A stretch of 64,000 bases of DNA from Fenollaria sporofastidiosus (lineage in GTDB: Bacteria; Bacillota; Clostridia; Tissierellales; Peptoniphilaceae). Position numbers and translations under genes: made by a program. Numbering within the stretch: position 1 is the first letter of the stretch; the number at the start of each line of letters is the position of its first letter. Shown here piece after piece: positions 16,446 through 25,663 of this stretch. The notes beneath the pieces are model-generated. The model was not told where the DNA came from. It searched no databases and was given only the letters and a program-made list of their open reading frames with translations. The stretch covers positions 682,001 through 746,000 of the forward strand of contig NZ_OW968186.1 of the NCBI RefSeq assembly GCF_943169635.2, in the 5' to 3' direction.

Positions 16446-19418
16446 ATGATAGAGTTAACTATATTGCCACATCAAAATGATTTTTTGACAGCCATAAAAA
16501 AAGCCTTTGATGGAGTAGTTATAAAAAAATCAAACGATGTGTACGCGAATCCAATTATTGATTTGCATGATGAAAAAATAAAAAATAATATTAATGAGTT
16601 ATGGAACGGATATGAAGAACTTCCAAATATTCCTCAAGTTTGGAGAAAAAGTGATGGAAATGACTATCTAGGCTTAGATATCAAGATGGAGACAGGAACA
16701 GGAAAAACATATTGCTATACAAGAATGATGTATGAACTAAATCAATTGTATGGTTTTCATAAGTTTATTATACTTGTTCCTACAACTGCAATTAGAGAAG
16801 GATCTAAGAGTTTTTTAACTGCTGATTATGCAAAGAGGCATTTTGCGGATCTTTATCCAAATAAAAAACTATTCTTAGCAAGTTTAGAGGCTCAAAAAAA
16901 TCCTAAGGGCAGAAAGCTTTTTCCAGCAGCTGTAGCTGAGTTTGTAAGAGGAACAAGTTTAGAGAAAAACAAATTTTCAGTATTACTTATGAACTCTGGT
17001 ATGTTATTATCAGAAAGCACTATGAATACTGATTATGATCAAACTGTTATTGGTACATTTACTAAGCCATACAGGGCTCTTGAAGCTACAAGACCAGTTG
17101 TTATTATCGATGAGCCTCATAGATTTAAAAAAGCTAATTCAGCATACAAAACACTTATTAAAGGAATTAATCCTCAATGTATCATTAGGTTTGGCGCTAC
17201 ATTCCCTGAGCTTAAAAATAATGAAATTGATTATAATAACTTAATTTTCAATCTAAATTCTGTTCAAGCATTTAATCAAAACCTAGTAAAGGGTATTGAA
17301 ACGTATATGATAGATGCTGAAAAAGAGAATGAAAGCAAACTAAAACTAATGGATTTTAAGAAAAACCCTAAAGTATGTACATTTAGAGACGAGATAAATA
17401 AGAAAACTATTGAATTCAAAAAAGGCGAGTCTCTAGCTTCTTTTGGTAATGACTTTTCAGGACTAAGTGTTGATGAAATAGGAAAGCTTGGAGACGATGG
17501 GATTAAGAGCGGCGTCAGATTATCAAATGGTCAAGTTCTTTCTTTGTCTGATATTATATATGGTGGCATATATACAGATACTTATCAAGAGCTCATGCTT
17601 AAACAAGCCTTAGTGAATCATTTCGAATCTGAAAAAGAAAATTTTATGAGAAGTAAAAAAATAAAAACGCTTAGTTTATTTTTTATAGACTCTGTTAGTT
17701 CATACAGAGATGAAAACGGTGGTAAAGGTAGTTTAAGACTGAAGTTTGAAGATTTACTTAAAAAGCATCTAAAACATGAAATAAATAATATTGATAAAGA
17801 GCTTGATAATAGACAAGATGAAAAATTGTTAGAGTACAAAGAATACTTAGAAAGTTCCTTAGAAGATATTAGTAAAACTAATGGTGGATATTTTAGTCAA
17901 GATAATGCATCCTCTGACAAAGAAATTCAGGAAGAAATTGATAAAATACTAAAAGATAAAGATTATTTGTTAAATTTTAAGGACAATAAAGGCAAATGGA
18001 ATACAATGAGATTTATTTTTTCAAAGTGGACTTTAAAAGAAGGTTGGGACAATCCTAATGTATTCCAAATTGTTAAATTAAGATCTTCTGGATCAGAAAT
18101 AAGTAAGCTTCAAGAAGTAGGAAGAGGATTAAGGTTACCAGTTGATGAAAAGGGTCAAAGAATTTCTGATGAACAATTTTATTTAAAGTATTTGATTGAT
18201 TATTCAGAAAAGGATTTTGCAAGCAGGCTTTTAGATGAAATAAATTCAGATCAACCTAATAAGCTTATGAATGTTAAAAGCGTACTACCTAGATTGTCGA
18301 CACTTATGAATAAACCTCAAGATGATATTTTTGTTGATATGCTAAGCAAAAAATATATTGATTTAGATGGCAATATAAAGACAGAAAAACTTGATGACTT
18401 GTATCAAGATTACCCTGAAGCAATCAATAACTTAAAACCAAGTAAAGTTATTGATGGTACAAAGAAGAAAAATGTTGTAAATATTAGAAAAGATAAATTT
18501 ACTTCTATTAGAAAACTTTGGGAAAAAGTAAATCAAAAATACTATATGAAGTTTGAAAGTATTCCAGATCAAGAACTTGTTGATGCATTGTATAAAATAT
18601 TAGATTCAGATGTGTATAAAGATACTAATATATTAACGAAAACAGAAAGAATTGAATCAGTAGATGGAGCGGTAGTTTTAAAAGATAGAGTAAGTAATTT
18701 CTTCACGGTTGATGAAAGGTTGACATACTCAGAATTTCTTATGCAGTTGAATAATCAAATTGCAGTTCCAATAAATTTAATACATCAGGCACTTTGTAAA
18801 TATTACGATGCAAATGCAAGCATTGATGAGAGGTTGTTCACAAAAGTAAGCATACAAGCAGTTGTTAGCGAATTCAATAAGTGGCTTGATGAAGAGTTAT
18901 TGAAGAAGTTTTCTTATAAGGCTTTAGATGTAGATATCAAAGAAACAAGTTTGACTGATTATAAAGGTGAGGTTGTTGATAGCATATCGCAAGGACTTCT
19001 AGGAGTATACAGAGATGACAACTGTAGTGTACCTAAGAAATTTATATATGATGCTGTTGTATATGATAGTCCTAAAGAAAAAGAGACATTAATAAAAAGT
19101 GACATTGCAGATGTGGTTGTTTTTGGAAAGATTCCACGTAAGTCAATACAAATACCACTATTCACTGGAGGAACAACGAGTCCAGACTTTATGTATGTGA
19201 TTAATAAAAAAGACGGTGAGTCACAAATAAATTTCATAGTAGAGACAAAGGATATGAAAGATGAAAAATCTCTTAGAAGTGAAGAGGATTTAAAGATAAG
19301 GTCAGCAGAAAAATTTTTCGAGACTATGAAGGAAGATGGCATTAACGTTGTATTTAAAAAGCAATTAAAGAACGATGACATTGTTTCTATGATAAGCAAC
19401 ATAATTAAAGAAAATTAA
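16446..19418 (+). CDS. res: Type III restriction endonuclease/helicase subunit
   Basis: A 990-residue ATP-dependent translocase-nuclease. Walker A ETGTGKT is at 82-88, the DEPH box at 222-225, and late helicase motifs read LKEGWDNPNVFQ and EVGRGLRLP. The C-terminal nuclease motif is PD914...E933TK935. All catalytic elements are present and the length is usual, so it looks functional. It needs Mod for site recognition. It is the last gene of the cassette, closed by the terminator at 19435. Confidence 0.93.
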   Translation: MIELTILPHQNDFLTAIKKAFDGVVIKKSNDVYANPIIDLHDEKIKNNINELWNGYEELPNIPQVWRKSDGNDYLGLDIKMETGTGKTYCYTRMMYELNQLYGFHKFIILVPTTAIREGSKSFLTADYAKRHFADLYPNKKLFLASLEAQKNPKGRKLFPAAVAEFVRGTSLEKNKFSVLLMNSGMLLSESTMNTDYDQTVIGTFTKPYRALEATRPVVIIDEPHRFKKANSAYKTLIKGINPQCIIRFGATFPELKNNEIDYNNLIFNLNSVQAFNQNLVKGIETYMIDAEKENESKLKLMDFKKNPKVCTFRDEINKKTIEFKKGESLASFGNDFSGLSVDEIGKLGDDGIKSGVRLSNGQVLSLSDIIYGGIYTDTYQELMLKQALVNHFESEKENFMRSKKIKTLSLFFIDSVSSYRDENGGKGSLRLKFEDLLKKHLKHEINNIDKELDNRQDEKLLEYKEYLESSLEDISKTNGGYFSQDNASSDKEIQEEIDKILKDKDYLLNFKDNKGKWNTMRFIFSKWTLKEGWDNPNVFQIVKLRSSGSEISKLQEVGRGLRLPVDEKGQRISDEQFYLKYLIDYSEKDFASRLLDEINSDQPNKLMNVKSVLPRLSTLMNKPQDDIFVDMLSKKYIDLDGNIKTEKLDDLYQDYPEAINNLKPSKVIDGTKKKNVVNIRKDKFTSIRKLWEKVNQKYYMKFESIPDQELVDALYKILDSDVYKDTNILTKTERIESVDGAVVLKDRVSNFFTVDERLTYSEFLMQLNNQIAVPINLIHQALCKYYDANASIDERLFTKVSIQAVVSEFNKWLDEELLKKFSYKALDVDIKETSLTDYKGEVVDSISQGLLGVYRDDNCSVPKKFIYDAVVYDSPKEKETLIKSDIADVVVFGKIPRKSIQIPLFTGGTTSPDFMYVINKKDGESQINFIVETKDMKDEKSLRSEEDLKIRSAEKFFETMKEDGINVVFKKQLKNDDIVSMISNIIKEN

Positions 19419-19434
19419 TTAATCCACACCCAAT

Positions 19435-19460
19435 AAAGACTATCGCTTGATAGTCTTTTC
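19435..19460 (+). terminator. Terminator of the restriction cassette
   Basis: Perfect 10-bp stem AAAGACTATC / GATAGTCTTT with a GCTT loop and a T-rich tail. Confidence 0.9.
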
Positions 19461-19586
19461 TTTTGTCTCACCTAACTTATCACGCTCCACCTCTCTTGTG
19501 CTTATACATTTTTATGCTTTTGGTTTTTCTCGTTAAATTGCTTTTGCATAAGTATAGATTTTTCTTATAGCAGCTATCAACTTTTT

Positions 19587-19596
19587 GTGATATAAT
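19587..19596 (+). promoter_or_regulatory. Extended -10 promoter (GTGATATAAT)
   Basis: Lies 33 bases before the cysteine desulfidase start. From 19461 to 19586 no gene or structure is evident. Confidence 0.65.
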
Positions 19597-19629
19597 ATTT
19601 GAGGAATATTTTACATAGAGGAGATTAAA

Positions 19630-20883
19630 ATGAAAGATTACACTGAATTATTGAAGAAGGAGCTGATCATGGCTCTTGGATGTACTGAACCTATCGCGAT
19701 AGCTCTTGCTGCGGCGAAGGCTAAGGAGGTTCTTAATGCTGACATTGTTAAGGCTGAGATTATCTGTTCGGGTAATATCATTAAGAATGTTAAGGGTGTT
19801 ACTGTTCCTAACACTGGTGGTATGAAGGGTGTTGAGGCTGCTTCGGCTATCGGTTTTGTTGCTGGGGATGCATCTTTGGGTCTTGAGGTTTTATCTAAGG
19901 TTAAGGATGAGGACATCGCGAAGGCTAAGGAGCTTCTTAAGAGGGACATCATCTCTGTTGGTTTGAAGGAGGGTGTTGAGAATCTTGATATTGAGATCAA
20001 GGTTTGGGACAAGGATGGCAATGATGTTGATGTTGAGATTAAGAACAAGCACACTAACATTGTCAAGGTTGTGAAGAATGGCAAGCTTTTGCAAGTTGAC
20101 AACTGTTACACTCACTCGACTGATGACAAGCTTTATGAGGACCTTTCTTTAAGGGGTATCTATGATTTTGCGACTAATGTTGACTTGTCGGGTCTTAAGG
20201 ATCTTCTTGAGAATCAAATTGTTTTGAACTCTAGGATTTCTGATGAGGGTTTAACTGGCAAGTGGGGTGTTGCTATCGGCAAGATTTTGATGGATGAGGA
20301 CAAGTCTTTAAGAAGTGTTGCAAAGGCTAGGGCTGCTGCGGGCTCTGATGCGCGTATGAGTGGCTGCTCGCTTCCTGTTGTTATCAATGCTGGTAGTGGT
20401 AATCAAGGTATCACTTGTACTATGCCGCTTGTAACTTTTGCTGAGGCGAAGAATTACTCTAGGGAGGATTTGTACAGGGCTTTGATTGTATCGAATCTAA
20501 CTGCGCTACATATTAAGAGGTTTATTGGCAGGTTATCTGCGTTTTGTGGTGTAACTTCTGCGGGGGTTGCTGCTGGTGCTGGTATCTGTTATATGGAAAC
20601 TAAGGATTTTGAACTTATGGAGCACACTGTTTCTAATGCTTTGATGATTGCATCTGGTATGATCTGTGACGGTGCGAAGCCTTCTTGTGCTGCGAAGATT
20701 GCAACTGCTGTTGATGCGGGCATTTCTGCTTATTACATGGCTAAGAATGGCAAGAATTTCGAAGCTGGCGATGGTCTTCTTAAGGATTCTGTTGAGGAAA
20801 CTATCAGAAGTATCGGTTATGTTGCTAAAGAGGGCATGAAGGAAACTGATATTGTTGTTTTAAATACTATGATTAGCAAGTAA
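19630..20883 (+). CDS. cyuA: L-cysteine desulfidase / L-serine dehydratase family (UPF0597, CyuA-like)
   Basis: A 417-residue enzyme of the iron-sulfur family that splits L-cysteine to pyruvate, ammonia and sulfide (CyuA, formerly YhaM) or deaminates L-serine. Typical blocks are LGCTEPIAIALAAA near the N-terminus, NTGGMKG, SGCSLPVVINAGSGNQG and CDGAKPSCAAKIA; the conserved cysteines of the last two and GCTEP should hold a [4Fe-4S] cluster. AGAGGAG precedes the ATG. Codon use favours GAG, GGT and GTT more than in the neighbours, perhaps reflecting high expression. It heads an operon with a glutamine-amidotransferase-like hydrolase and a permease. Serine rather than cysteine as substrate cannot be excluded. 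Confidence 0.85.
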   Translation: MKDYTELLKKELIMALGCTEPIAIALAAAKAKEVLNADIVKAEIICSGNIIKNVKGVTVPNTGGMKGVEAASAIGFVAGDASLGLEVLSKVKDEDIAKAKELLKRDIISVGLKEGVENLDIEIKVWDKDGNDVDVEIKNKHTNIVKVVKNGKLLQVDNCYTHSTDDKLYEDLSLRGIYDFATNVDLSGLKDLLENQIVLNSRISDEGLTGKWGVAIGKILMDEDKSLRSVAKARAAAGSDARMSGCSLPVVINAGSGNQGITCTMPLVTFAEAKNYSREDLYRALIVSNLTALHIKRFIGRLSAFCGVTSAGVAAGAGICYMETKDFELMEHTVSNALMIASGMICDGAKPSCAAKIATAVDAGISAYYMAKNGKNFEAGDGLLKDSVEETIRSIGYVAKEGMKETDIVVLNTMISK

Positions 20884-20895
20884 GGGGTGTTACAT

Positions 20896-21621
20896 ATGAA
20901 GAAACCTATAGTTGGTATTTCGGGTTCCATCATCATCGATGGTAGTGGTAATTTCCCTGGATATAGAAGAAGTTATGTTAATGAGGACTATGTAAAGAGT
21001 GTTATCAAGAATGGTGGTATTCCATACATAATCCCGATGAACTCTGATGAGTCTGTTGTTAAGGAGCAAATTAGTCATGTTGACGCGCTTATCTTAAGTG
21101 GCGGTCACGATGTTACTCCTCGCTTCTATGGTGAGGAGCCTCACAAGAGTCTTGGCGGCATTCTTCCTGAGAGGGACATCTTTGACTTTAATTTAATCAA
21201 GTATGCTATGGAGAAGGACATCCCTGTTCTAGGTGTATGCAGGGGCTACCAAATTATGAATGTTTACTTTGGCGGCAGCTTGTATCAAGATGTGGGTCTA
21301 AAGAAGGACACTTATGTAAAACATAATCAAGTTAATTTCCCTACTATGACTAGTCACAGTGTTGACTTGGTAGATGGTAGTAAATTAAAAGAGCTTTTTA
21401 AAGAAGATACCATAATGGTGAACTCGTTTCACCACCAAATTGTGAATAGAGTGGCTGAGGGCTTTTTGGCTTCGGCTATCAGTAAAGATGGTGTTGTGGA
21501 GGCTATAGAAAAGAAAGATCACAAGTTTATGCTCGGTGTTCAATGGCACCCTGAGATGCTTCATCAAACTGAGGAGAAGATGAATCTTTTATTCGCTACT
21601 TTAATCAAATCTGCTATGTAA
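20896..21621 (+). CDS. Gamma-glutamyl hydrolase, PuuD-like class I glutamine amidotransferase
   Basis: A 241-residue peptidase C26 family protein. The nucleophile lies in GVCRGYQ and the His/Glu pair in VQWHPEM; LILSGGHDVTPRFYGE is typical of the PuuD branch. These enzymes hydrolyse gamma-glutamyl amides. The ATG at 20896 follows AAGGGGTG; a GTG at 20887 overlaps that site. The gene lies between cysteine desulfidase and an amino-acid permease with gaps of 12 bases, so a gamma-glutamyl-linked sulfur amino acid is a plausible substrate (inference). Confidence 0.88.
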   Translation: MKKPIVGISGSIIIDGSGNFPGYRRSYVNEDYVKSVIKNGGIPYIIPMNSDESVVKEQISHVDALILSGGHDVTPRFYGEEPHKSLGGILPERDIFDFNLIKYAMEKDIPVLGVCRGYQIMNVYFGGSLYQDVGLKKDTYVKHNQVNFPTMTSHSVDLVDGSKLKELFKEDTIMVNSFHHQIVNRVAEGFLASAISKDGVVEAIEKKDHKFMLGVQWHPEMLHQTEEKMNLLFATLIKSAM

Positions 21622-21633
21622 AGGAGTTTTTAA

Positions 21634-23001
21634 ATGGATAAAGCTACTAAGAAATTAGGTTTTTGGTCGATTGTATTATTGACCATCAACTCTGTAATCG
21701 GTTCTGGTATATTCTTATCACCGGGATCTGTTGTTAAGATGTCAGGTAAATATGCGCCTGTAATTTATCTTGCTGCAGCCATCTTTGCTGCGGTACTAGC
21801 TATCACTTTCGCGTCTGCTGCAAAGTATGTATCTAAGGGTGGAGCTGCTTATGCTTATACTAAGGCTGCCTTTGGTGACAACTGGGGTCTATACATAGGT
21901 ATAACAAGGTTCTTCTGTGCGGCTATCGCGTGGGGTGTTATGGCTACTGGTGTTGTTAAGACTGTATTAAATATATTCGCGCTTGACAGCTCAAACTTTG
22001 CTTATATCACAACTGGTTTTATTGTACTTATGGGTGTATTATTCGTAATTAATATTTGTGGTACTAAGATTTTAGAGTTTGTAAGCAATATTTCTACTAT
22101 CGGTAAATTGCTAGCACTTGTTACTGCTATACTTGCTGGCGTTTTAATCGTTATCTTCACTGGTCAAAACAACTTCTCTGAGGTTGAAAGTGTTACTAGC
22201 GAAGTAACTAGTAACATGGATGTACAATCGATTGTTATGGCGATCATCGCTGCTTTCTATGCCTTCACTGGCTTCGAAAGTGTTGCCTCTGGTTCTGAGG
22301 ATATGGAAAAGCCTGAGAAGAACTTACCTAAGGCTATACCTCTAGGAATTTTAGTTATCGCCTTCATCTACATCGGCATAGTTCTAGTTTGTATGATGAT
22401 AGACCCTGTTGCTCTTGTAGAGACTAAAGAGGTTGTTGCGCTTGTTGATGTATTCAAAAACAAGATTATTAGAAATGTAATCCTATACGGCTCTCTAATA
22501 TCTATGTTCGGTATCAACGTTGCAGCATCTTTCCATACACCAAGAATTATCGAGTCTATGGCTAAGCAAAACCAAGTGCCAAAGATTTTCGCAACAAGAA
22601 CTGACAAGGGCTTCCCAATATTCTCAATGATAGTCACTGCTGTTTTAGCTATCGTTCTACCAATTGCCTTCAACTACAGCATGGGCTCTATCATGATCAT
22701 AAGTGCGATCGCAAGATTTGCTCAATTCATCATAGTGCCTCTTGCAATAATTACTTTCTTCTACGGCAAGAACAAGGAAGAGATCGTTCAAGGAGTTAAG
22801 AAGAACTTCTTCACTGACGTTATCATCCCAGTATTATCAGTATTATTAACAGTACTACTACTAGTTAAGTTCAACTGGGTAAAACAATTCACAATAAACA
22901 CTGACGGAGTATTGACTCCAAACTATCTAGCCATAGTATCTATGATCATAGGCTACGTATTTATACCTTTGATGGTGTATTTATACAACAAGAGAAAATA
23001 A
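21634..23001 (+). CDS. APC-family amino-acid permease
   Basis: A 455-residue membrane protein with about 12 transmembrane segments. SVIGSGIFLSPG near residue 20 is the substrate-binding signature of the APC superfamily, and GFESVASGSEDMEKPEKN is the conserved loop after helix 6. It is the third gene of the cysteine desulfidase operon and probably imports or exchanges the substrate of the first two enzymes (inference). AAAGGAG lies 8 bases before the ATG. Two terminators follow. Confidence 0.9.
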   Translation: MDKATKKLGFWSIVLLTINSVIGSGIFLSPGSVVKMSGKYAPVIYLAAAIFAAVLAITFASAAKYVSKGGAAYAYTKAAFGDNWGLYIGITRFFCAAIAWGVMATGVVKTVLNIFALDSSNFAYITTGFIVLMGVLFVINICGTKILEFVSNISTIGKLLALVTAILAGVLIVIFTGQNNFSEVESVTSEVTSNMDVQSIVMAIIAAFYAFTGFESVASGSEDMEKPEKNLPKAIPLGILVIAFIYIGIVLVCMMIDPVALVETKEVVALVDVFKNKIIRNVILYGSLISMFGINVAASFHTPRIIESMAKQNQVPKIFATRTDKGFPIFSMIVTAVLAIVLPIAFNYSMGSIMIISAIARFAQFIIVPLAIITFFYGKNKEEIVQGVKKNFFTDVIIPVLSVLLTVLLLVKFNWVKQFTINTDGVLTPNYLAIVSMIIGYVFIPLMVYLYNKRK

Positions 23002-23031
23002 TTAATATTTGGTATTTATAAAGCTCTATAT

Positions 23032-23062
23032 GCGGTGCAGGTATTGACCTGTGCCGCTTTTT
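23032..23062 (+). terminator. Terminator after permease gene
   Basis: GCGGTGCAGGT pairs with ACCTGTGCCGC (two G-T pairs) and TTTTT follows. Confidence 0.85.
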
Positions 23063-23084
23063 ATTGCAAATCATCTTGCAAAAA

Positions 23085-23115
23085 AAAGAGATGCCTATCT
23101 AAGCATCTCTCTTTT
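23085..23115. terminator. Bidirectional terminator between permease and purC
   Basis: AGAGATGC / GCATCTCT stem with A7 on the left and CTTTTGT on the right, so it can end transcripts from both sides, including the minus-strand purC message. Confidence 0.8.
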
Positions 23116-23147
23116 GTATATTGTCTTGTGTATATTAACTTTGTGTA

Positions 23148-23834
23148 TTACTTAAGTCCTTCTAGTAGTATCTTCTCTAGCTTAAGTGGCTCTACGTACT
23201 CATCAGCTTTGTATGCACGCATGTTGCCGCCTGAGATCTCGTCTATCAAGGCAACTTTGCCATCTATCATGCCAAACTCGAACTTGATGTCGTATAGCTC
23301 AAGGTCTTTCTTTGCAAGCTCATCTTTTACAAACTCGCCTATCTCTTTAGCAAGACCTACTAGCTCGTCATACTCCGCTCCTGTCATGATGCCAAGTATC
23401 TCTAGTGCGTCCTTAGTAATAAGTGGGTCGTTTCTGTCGTCGTCCTTAAGTGTGATCTCAACGTATGAAGGAAGCTTCATGCCGCTCTCTGCGTATTGGC
23501 CGTAGCGTCTGATGAAGGAGCCAACTGCTCTGTATCTCACGATGACTTCAACGCCGTTACCAAAGACTTTCGCCTTTCTAACTACAGCTTCGTTCTTGTC
23601 TGGATCTGCTGAAACGAAGTGAGTATTTAAACCCTTTGCGTTTAGTTTTTCATAGAAGAACTTTGTTAAAAGGCATGCACTGTGTCCTGCGCCTTCCATT
23701 GTAAGTCCAACTTGGTTTTGGCCTGGGTCGAAGACACCGTCTTTGCCAGTTACGTCGTCTTTAAATTTTAATAATACTTCTTTGTCGTTTAACTCGTAAA
23801 CGTCCTTTGTTTTTCCTTGGTATATTTTTTTCAT
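23148..23834 (-). CDS. purC: SAICAR synthetase (orphan)
   Basis: Phosphoribosylaminoimidazole-succinocarboxamide synthase, 228 residues, joins CAIR and aspartate with ATP in purine synthesis. Family blocks: KKIYQGKTKDVYE at the N-terminus, KFKDDVTGKDG, VRYRAVGSF and DEISGGNMR. The last usually reads DEISPDT.R, a notable change in the region that meets the substrate. No other purine gene lies nearby. It starts 22 bases after the O-antigen-ligase-like gene on the same strand, so it seems to ride in an envelope operon. Its ribosome site is a run of eight G (23843-23850 on plus as C8). Confidence 0.88.
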   Translation of the reverse strand: MKKIYQGKTKDVYELNDKEVLLKFKDDVTGKDGVFDPGQNQVGLTMEGAGHSACLLTKFFYEKLNAKGLNTHFVSADPDKNEAVVRKAKVFGNGVEVIVRYRAVGSFIRRYGQYAESGMKLPSYVEITLKDDDRNDPLITKDALEILGIMTGAEYDELVGLAKEIGEFVKDELAKKDLELYDIKFEFGMIDGKVALIDEISGGNMRAYKADEYVEPLKLEKILLEGLK

Positions 23835-23856
23835 TAACTTTACCCCCCCCTAATTA

Positions 23857-25203
23857 TTATATATTATCAAGCTTTTGCTCATCTACGTTAATGTTTTTGA
23901 GTGCGCTTACAAGACCCAATACTAGCCATAAAACTACGATGATCCTGTAGATGTAGACTATGTGCTCAAACATTGCGTGTGTTAGTATGCCAAGTGTTGC
24001 GGCTAAAAGTCCTGCTGCAAAGGTTTTGACCTCGCTGCTCTTTGCCTTGTAGATTAGCTTTATCTCTTGGGCTATGGCTGTTATGATTATAAGCACGAAG
24101 CTTATAAAGCCTGTGAAGCCGCCTTCGGCCATCATCTCAAGGTAGGTATTGTGCGCGTGGAAGATTGGCATACTTCTTATATATCTTTCGAAGACGTACT
24201 TAAATGGCTTGTGTCCAAAGCCGACTCCGACTACTGGATGATCCTTGATCACATCTTTGGTAATTGACCAGATTTTGAATCTGTAGCTTGTTGACGAGTC
24301 TTTCACGTTCGATATTGACATGATACGCCTTTTGATGTTCTCGGGTAGAAAACTTAGCGCCAAGAGGAAGAACGGCAGCGCGACAACTATAAGTGGTCTT
24401 GCTTGGAAGAAGAGGAAGACTAGTGCTGCAACGCCTAGTGACATAATGCCGCCTCTTGAGAATGTTAGCATCAAAGAAAGAAGCATCAGTCCAACTATGC
24501 ATAGGTAGACGAACTTCTTGAATGCGTCTTTGTGTGCCCAGAAAAGACTCACGACTATAGGCACTACGAGTACGATGTACTCTGCGAAGACATTTGGATT
24601 CATAAATACTGAATATGCACGCTTCGATATCTGTCCTGCGACTTGACTGTCGAGCCACTCACGCCTAACTGTGCCGAAGAACTTGTACTGAACTATACCC
24701 CAAAGGCAGATTAGTGCTGCGTTGATGGCAAGGCTAGTTGCGATTTTGTTGTAGTCATCTTTGTTTTTAACAGCTATATTTACAGATAAGAATATTGCAA
24801 GTCCTGCGAAGTTCATGGCTAGGTCTCTCATAGAGCCAAGCGGCTTAACCGATGTTACAGTGCCTATAATTATCATGATTACGCCTAAAGCTACGGCTAC
24901 GAAGCTTGAGTTTATCCTTAAGCTTTCCTTTTTATATATATACACGTCCACTAGATACATGGCTAATATGGCAAGTGCGCCAGCGATTGAGACTATGTCC
25001 GGAAGAAAGTTGTAGCCAAGTATGAAGAGGTTTAGCATCAGAAACTTTCTCTTCGCAAAGAAGGGAAGACTGATTAAAAGTAGCACAAGTGCGAGTGCAA
25101 TCTTAGTAGAGACAAACTTATATGCAGCTAAAAATGCTGCCGCAGCAAGCACTGGATAGAGTAGATTGTTTTTAATCTTGTAATTTTCTATAATTGCTTT
25201 CAT
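23857..25203 (-). CDS. O-antigen ligase/polymerase-like membrane protein (Wzy_C)
   Basis: A 448-residue polytopic protein with at least 10 hydrophobic segments. The large loop contains VVGVGFGHKPF and HAHNTYLEMMAEGGFTGF, the Wzy_C signature of enzymes that transfer or polymerise undecaprenyl-linked glycans. In a Gram-positive cell it would act on a wall or capsular polysaccharide (inference). The start is the ATG at 25203 with GAGAGGT upstream; a longer start at 25230 would overlap the previous gene. It is in a minus-strand operon with DUF4330 and a small membrane protein before it and purC after it. Confidence 0.85.
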   Translation of the reverse strand: MKAIIENYKIKNNLLYPVLAAAAFLAAYKFVSTKIALALVLLLISLPFFAKRKFLMLNLFILGYNFLPDIVSIAGALAILAMYLVDVYIYKKESLRINSSFVAVALGVIMIIIGTVTSVKPLGSMRDLAMNFAGLAIFLSVNIAVKNKDDYNKIATSLAINAALICLWGIVQYKFFGTVRREWLDSQVAGQISKRAYSVFMNPNVFAEYIVLVVPIVVSLFWAHKDAFKKFVYLCIVGLMLLSLMLTFSRGGIMSLGVAALVFLFFQARPLIVVALPFFLLALSFLPENIKRRIMSISNVKDSSTSYRFKIWSITKDVIKDHPVVGVGFGHKPFKYVFERYIRSMPIFHAHNTYLEMMAEGGFTGFISFVLIIITAIAQEIKLIYKAKSSEVKTFAAGLLAATLGILTHAMFEHIVYIYRIIVVLWLVLGLVSALKNINVDEQKLDNI

Positions 25204-25207
25204 CTTT

Positions 25208-25663
25208 TTACCTCTCAAGTCTGTATGCATAACTGAAGAACTTGTATACTAGAGAGCTCTCGTAGTACTTGTTCTTCACTATCACTTGGAAGAATTTTGC
25301 CAGTATACAAAGTATTAGTAGAACTAAAGTCCTTTTTATACTAAAGCCAAGCGCAAAGTTTGCGAGCAATATGGCTACGGCTGTTAAGACAAGAGTGTGC
25401 ATATCATTGTCCAGGTATAGAGAGTTTAAAACATTTGATGATGTAGTCGTTTTGGTACCTTGCGCCTCTAGCTTCTTAATTAGCTCATATGACTTTGTAT
25501 CAGCTAAGACATCTGTATCCATGAGCTTTCTTACTATACTAGACTTTGACTTTTTATCCTTCATCTTGAAAGTCTTATAAGTAAGTGATGAGAAGTAGCT
25601 TCTCTTTAAAAACGCGTATATACTTGTGATTAATCTTACGAAAAAACTACTCTTCATCAACAT
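25208..25663 (-). CDS. Small membrane protein of unknown function
   Basis: About 151 residues. A basic N-terminal half (KMKDKKSKSSIVRK) is followed by two adjacent hydrophobic segments near residues 90-130 (LVLTAVAILLANFALGF, LVLLILCILAKFF). No family recognised. It overlaps the end of the DUF4330 gene by 17 bases and ends 4 bases before the O-antigen-ligase-like gene, so it probably belongs to the same polysaccharide function. The start may be the ATG at 25663 or at 25657. Confidence 0.6.
   Translation of the reverse strand: MLMKSSFFVRLITSIYAFLKRSYFSSLTYKTFKMKDKKSKSSIVRKLMDTDVLADTKSYELIKKLEAQGTKTTTSSNVLNSLYLDNDMHTLVLTAVAILLANFALGFSIKRTLVLLILCILAKFFQVIVKNKYYESSLVYKFFSYAYRLER

Noticed and set aside
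24200..24658. 152-codon minus-strand frame inside the O-antigen-ligase-like gene
   Set aside because: It is Arg/Ser-rich, has no recognisable domain, and lies wholly in another frame of a clear membrane-protein gene.
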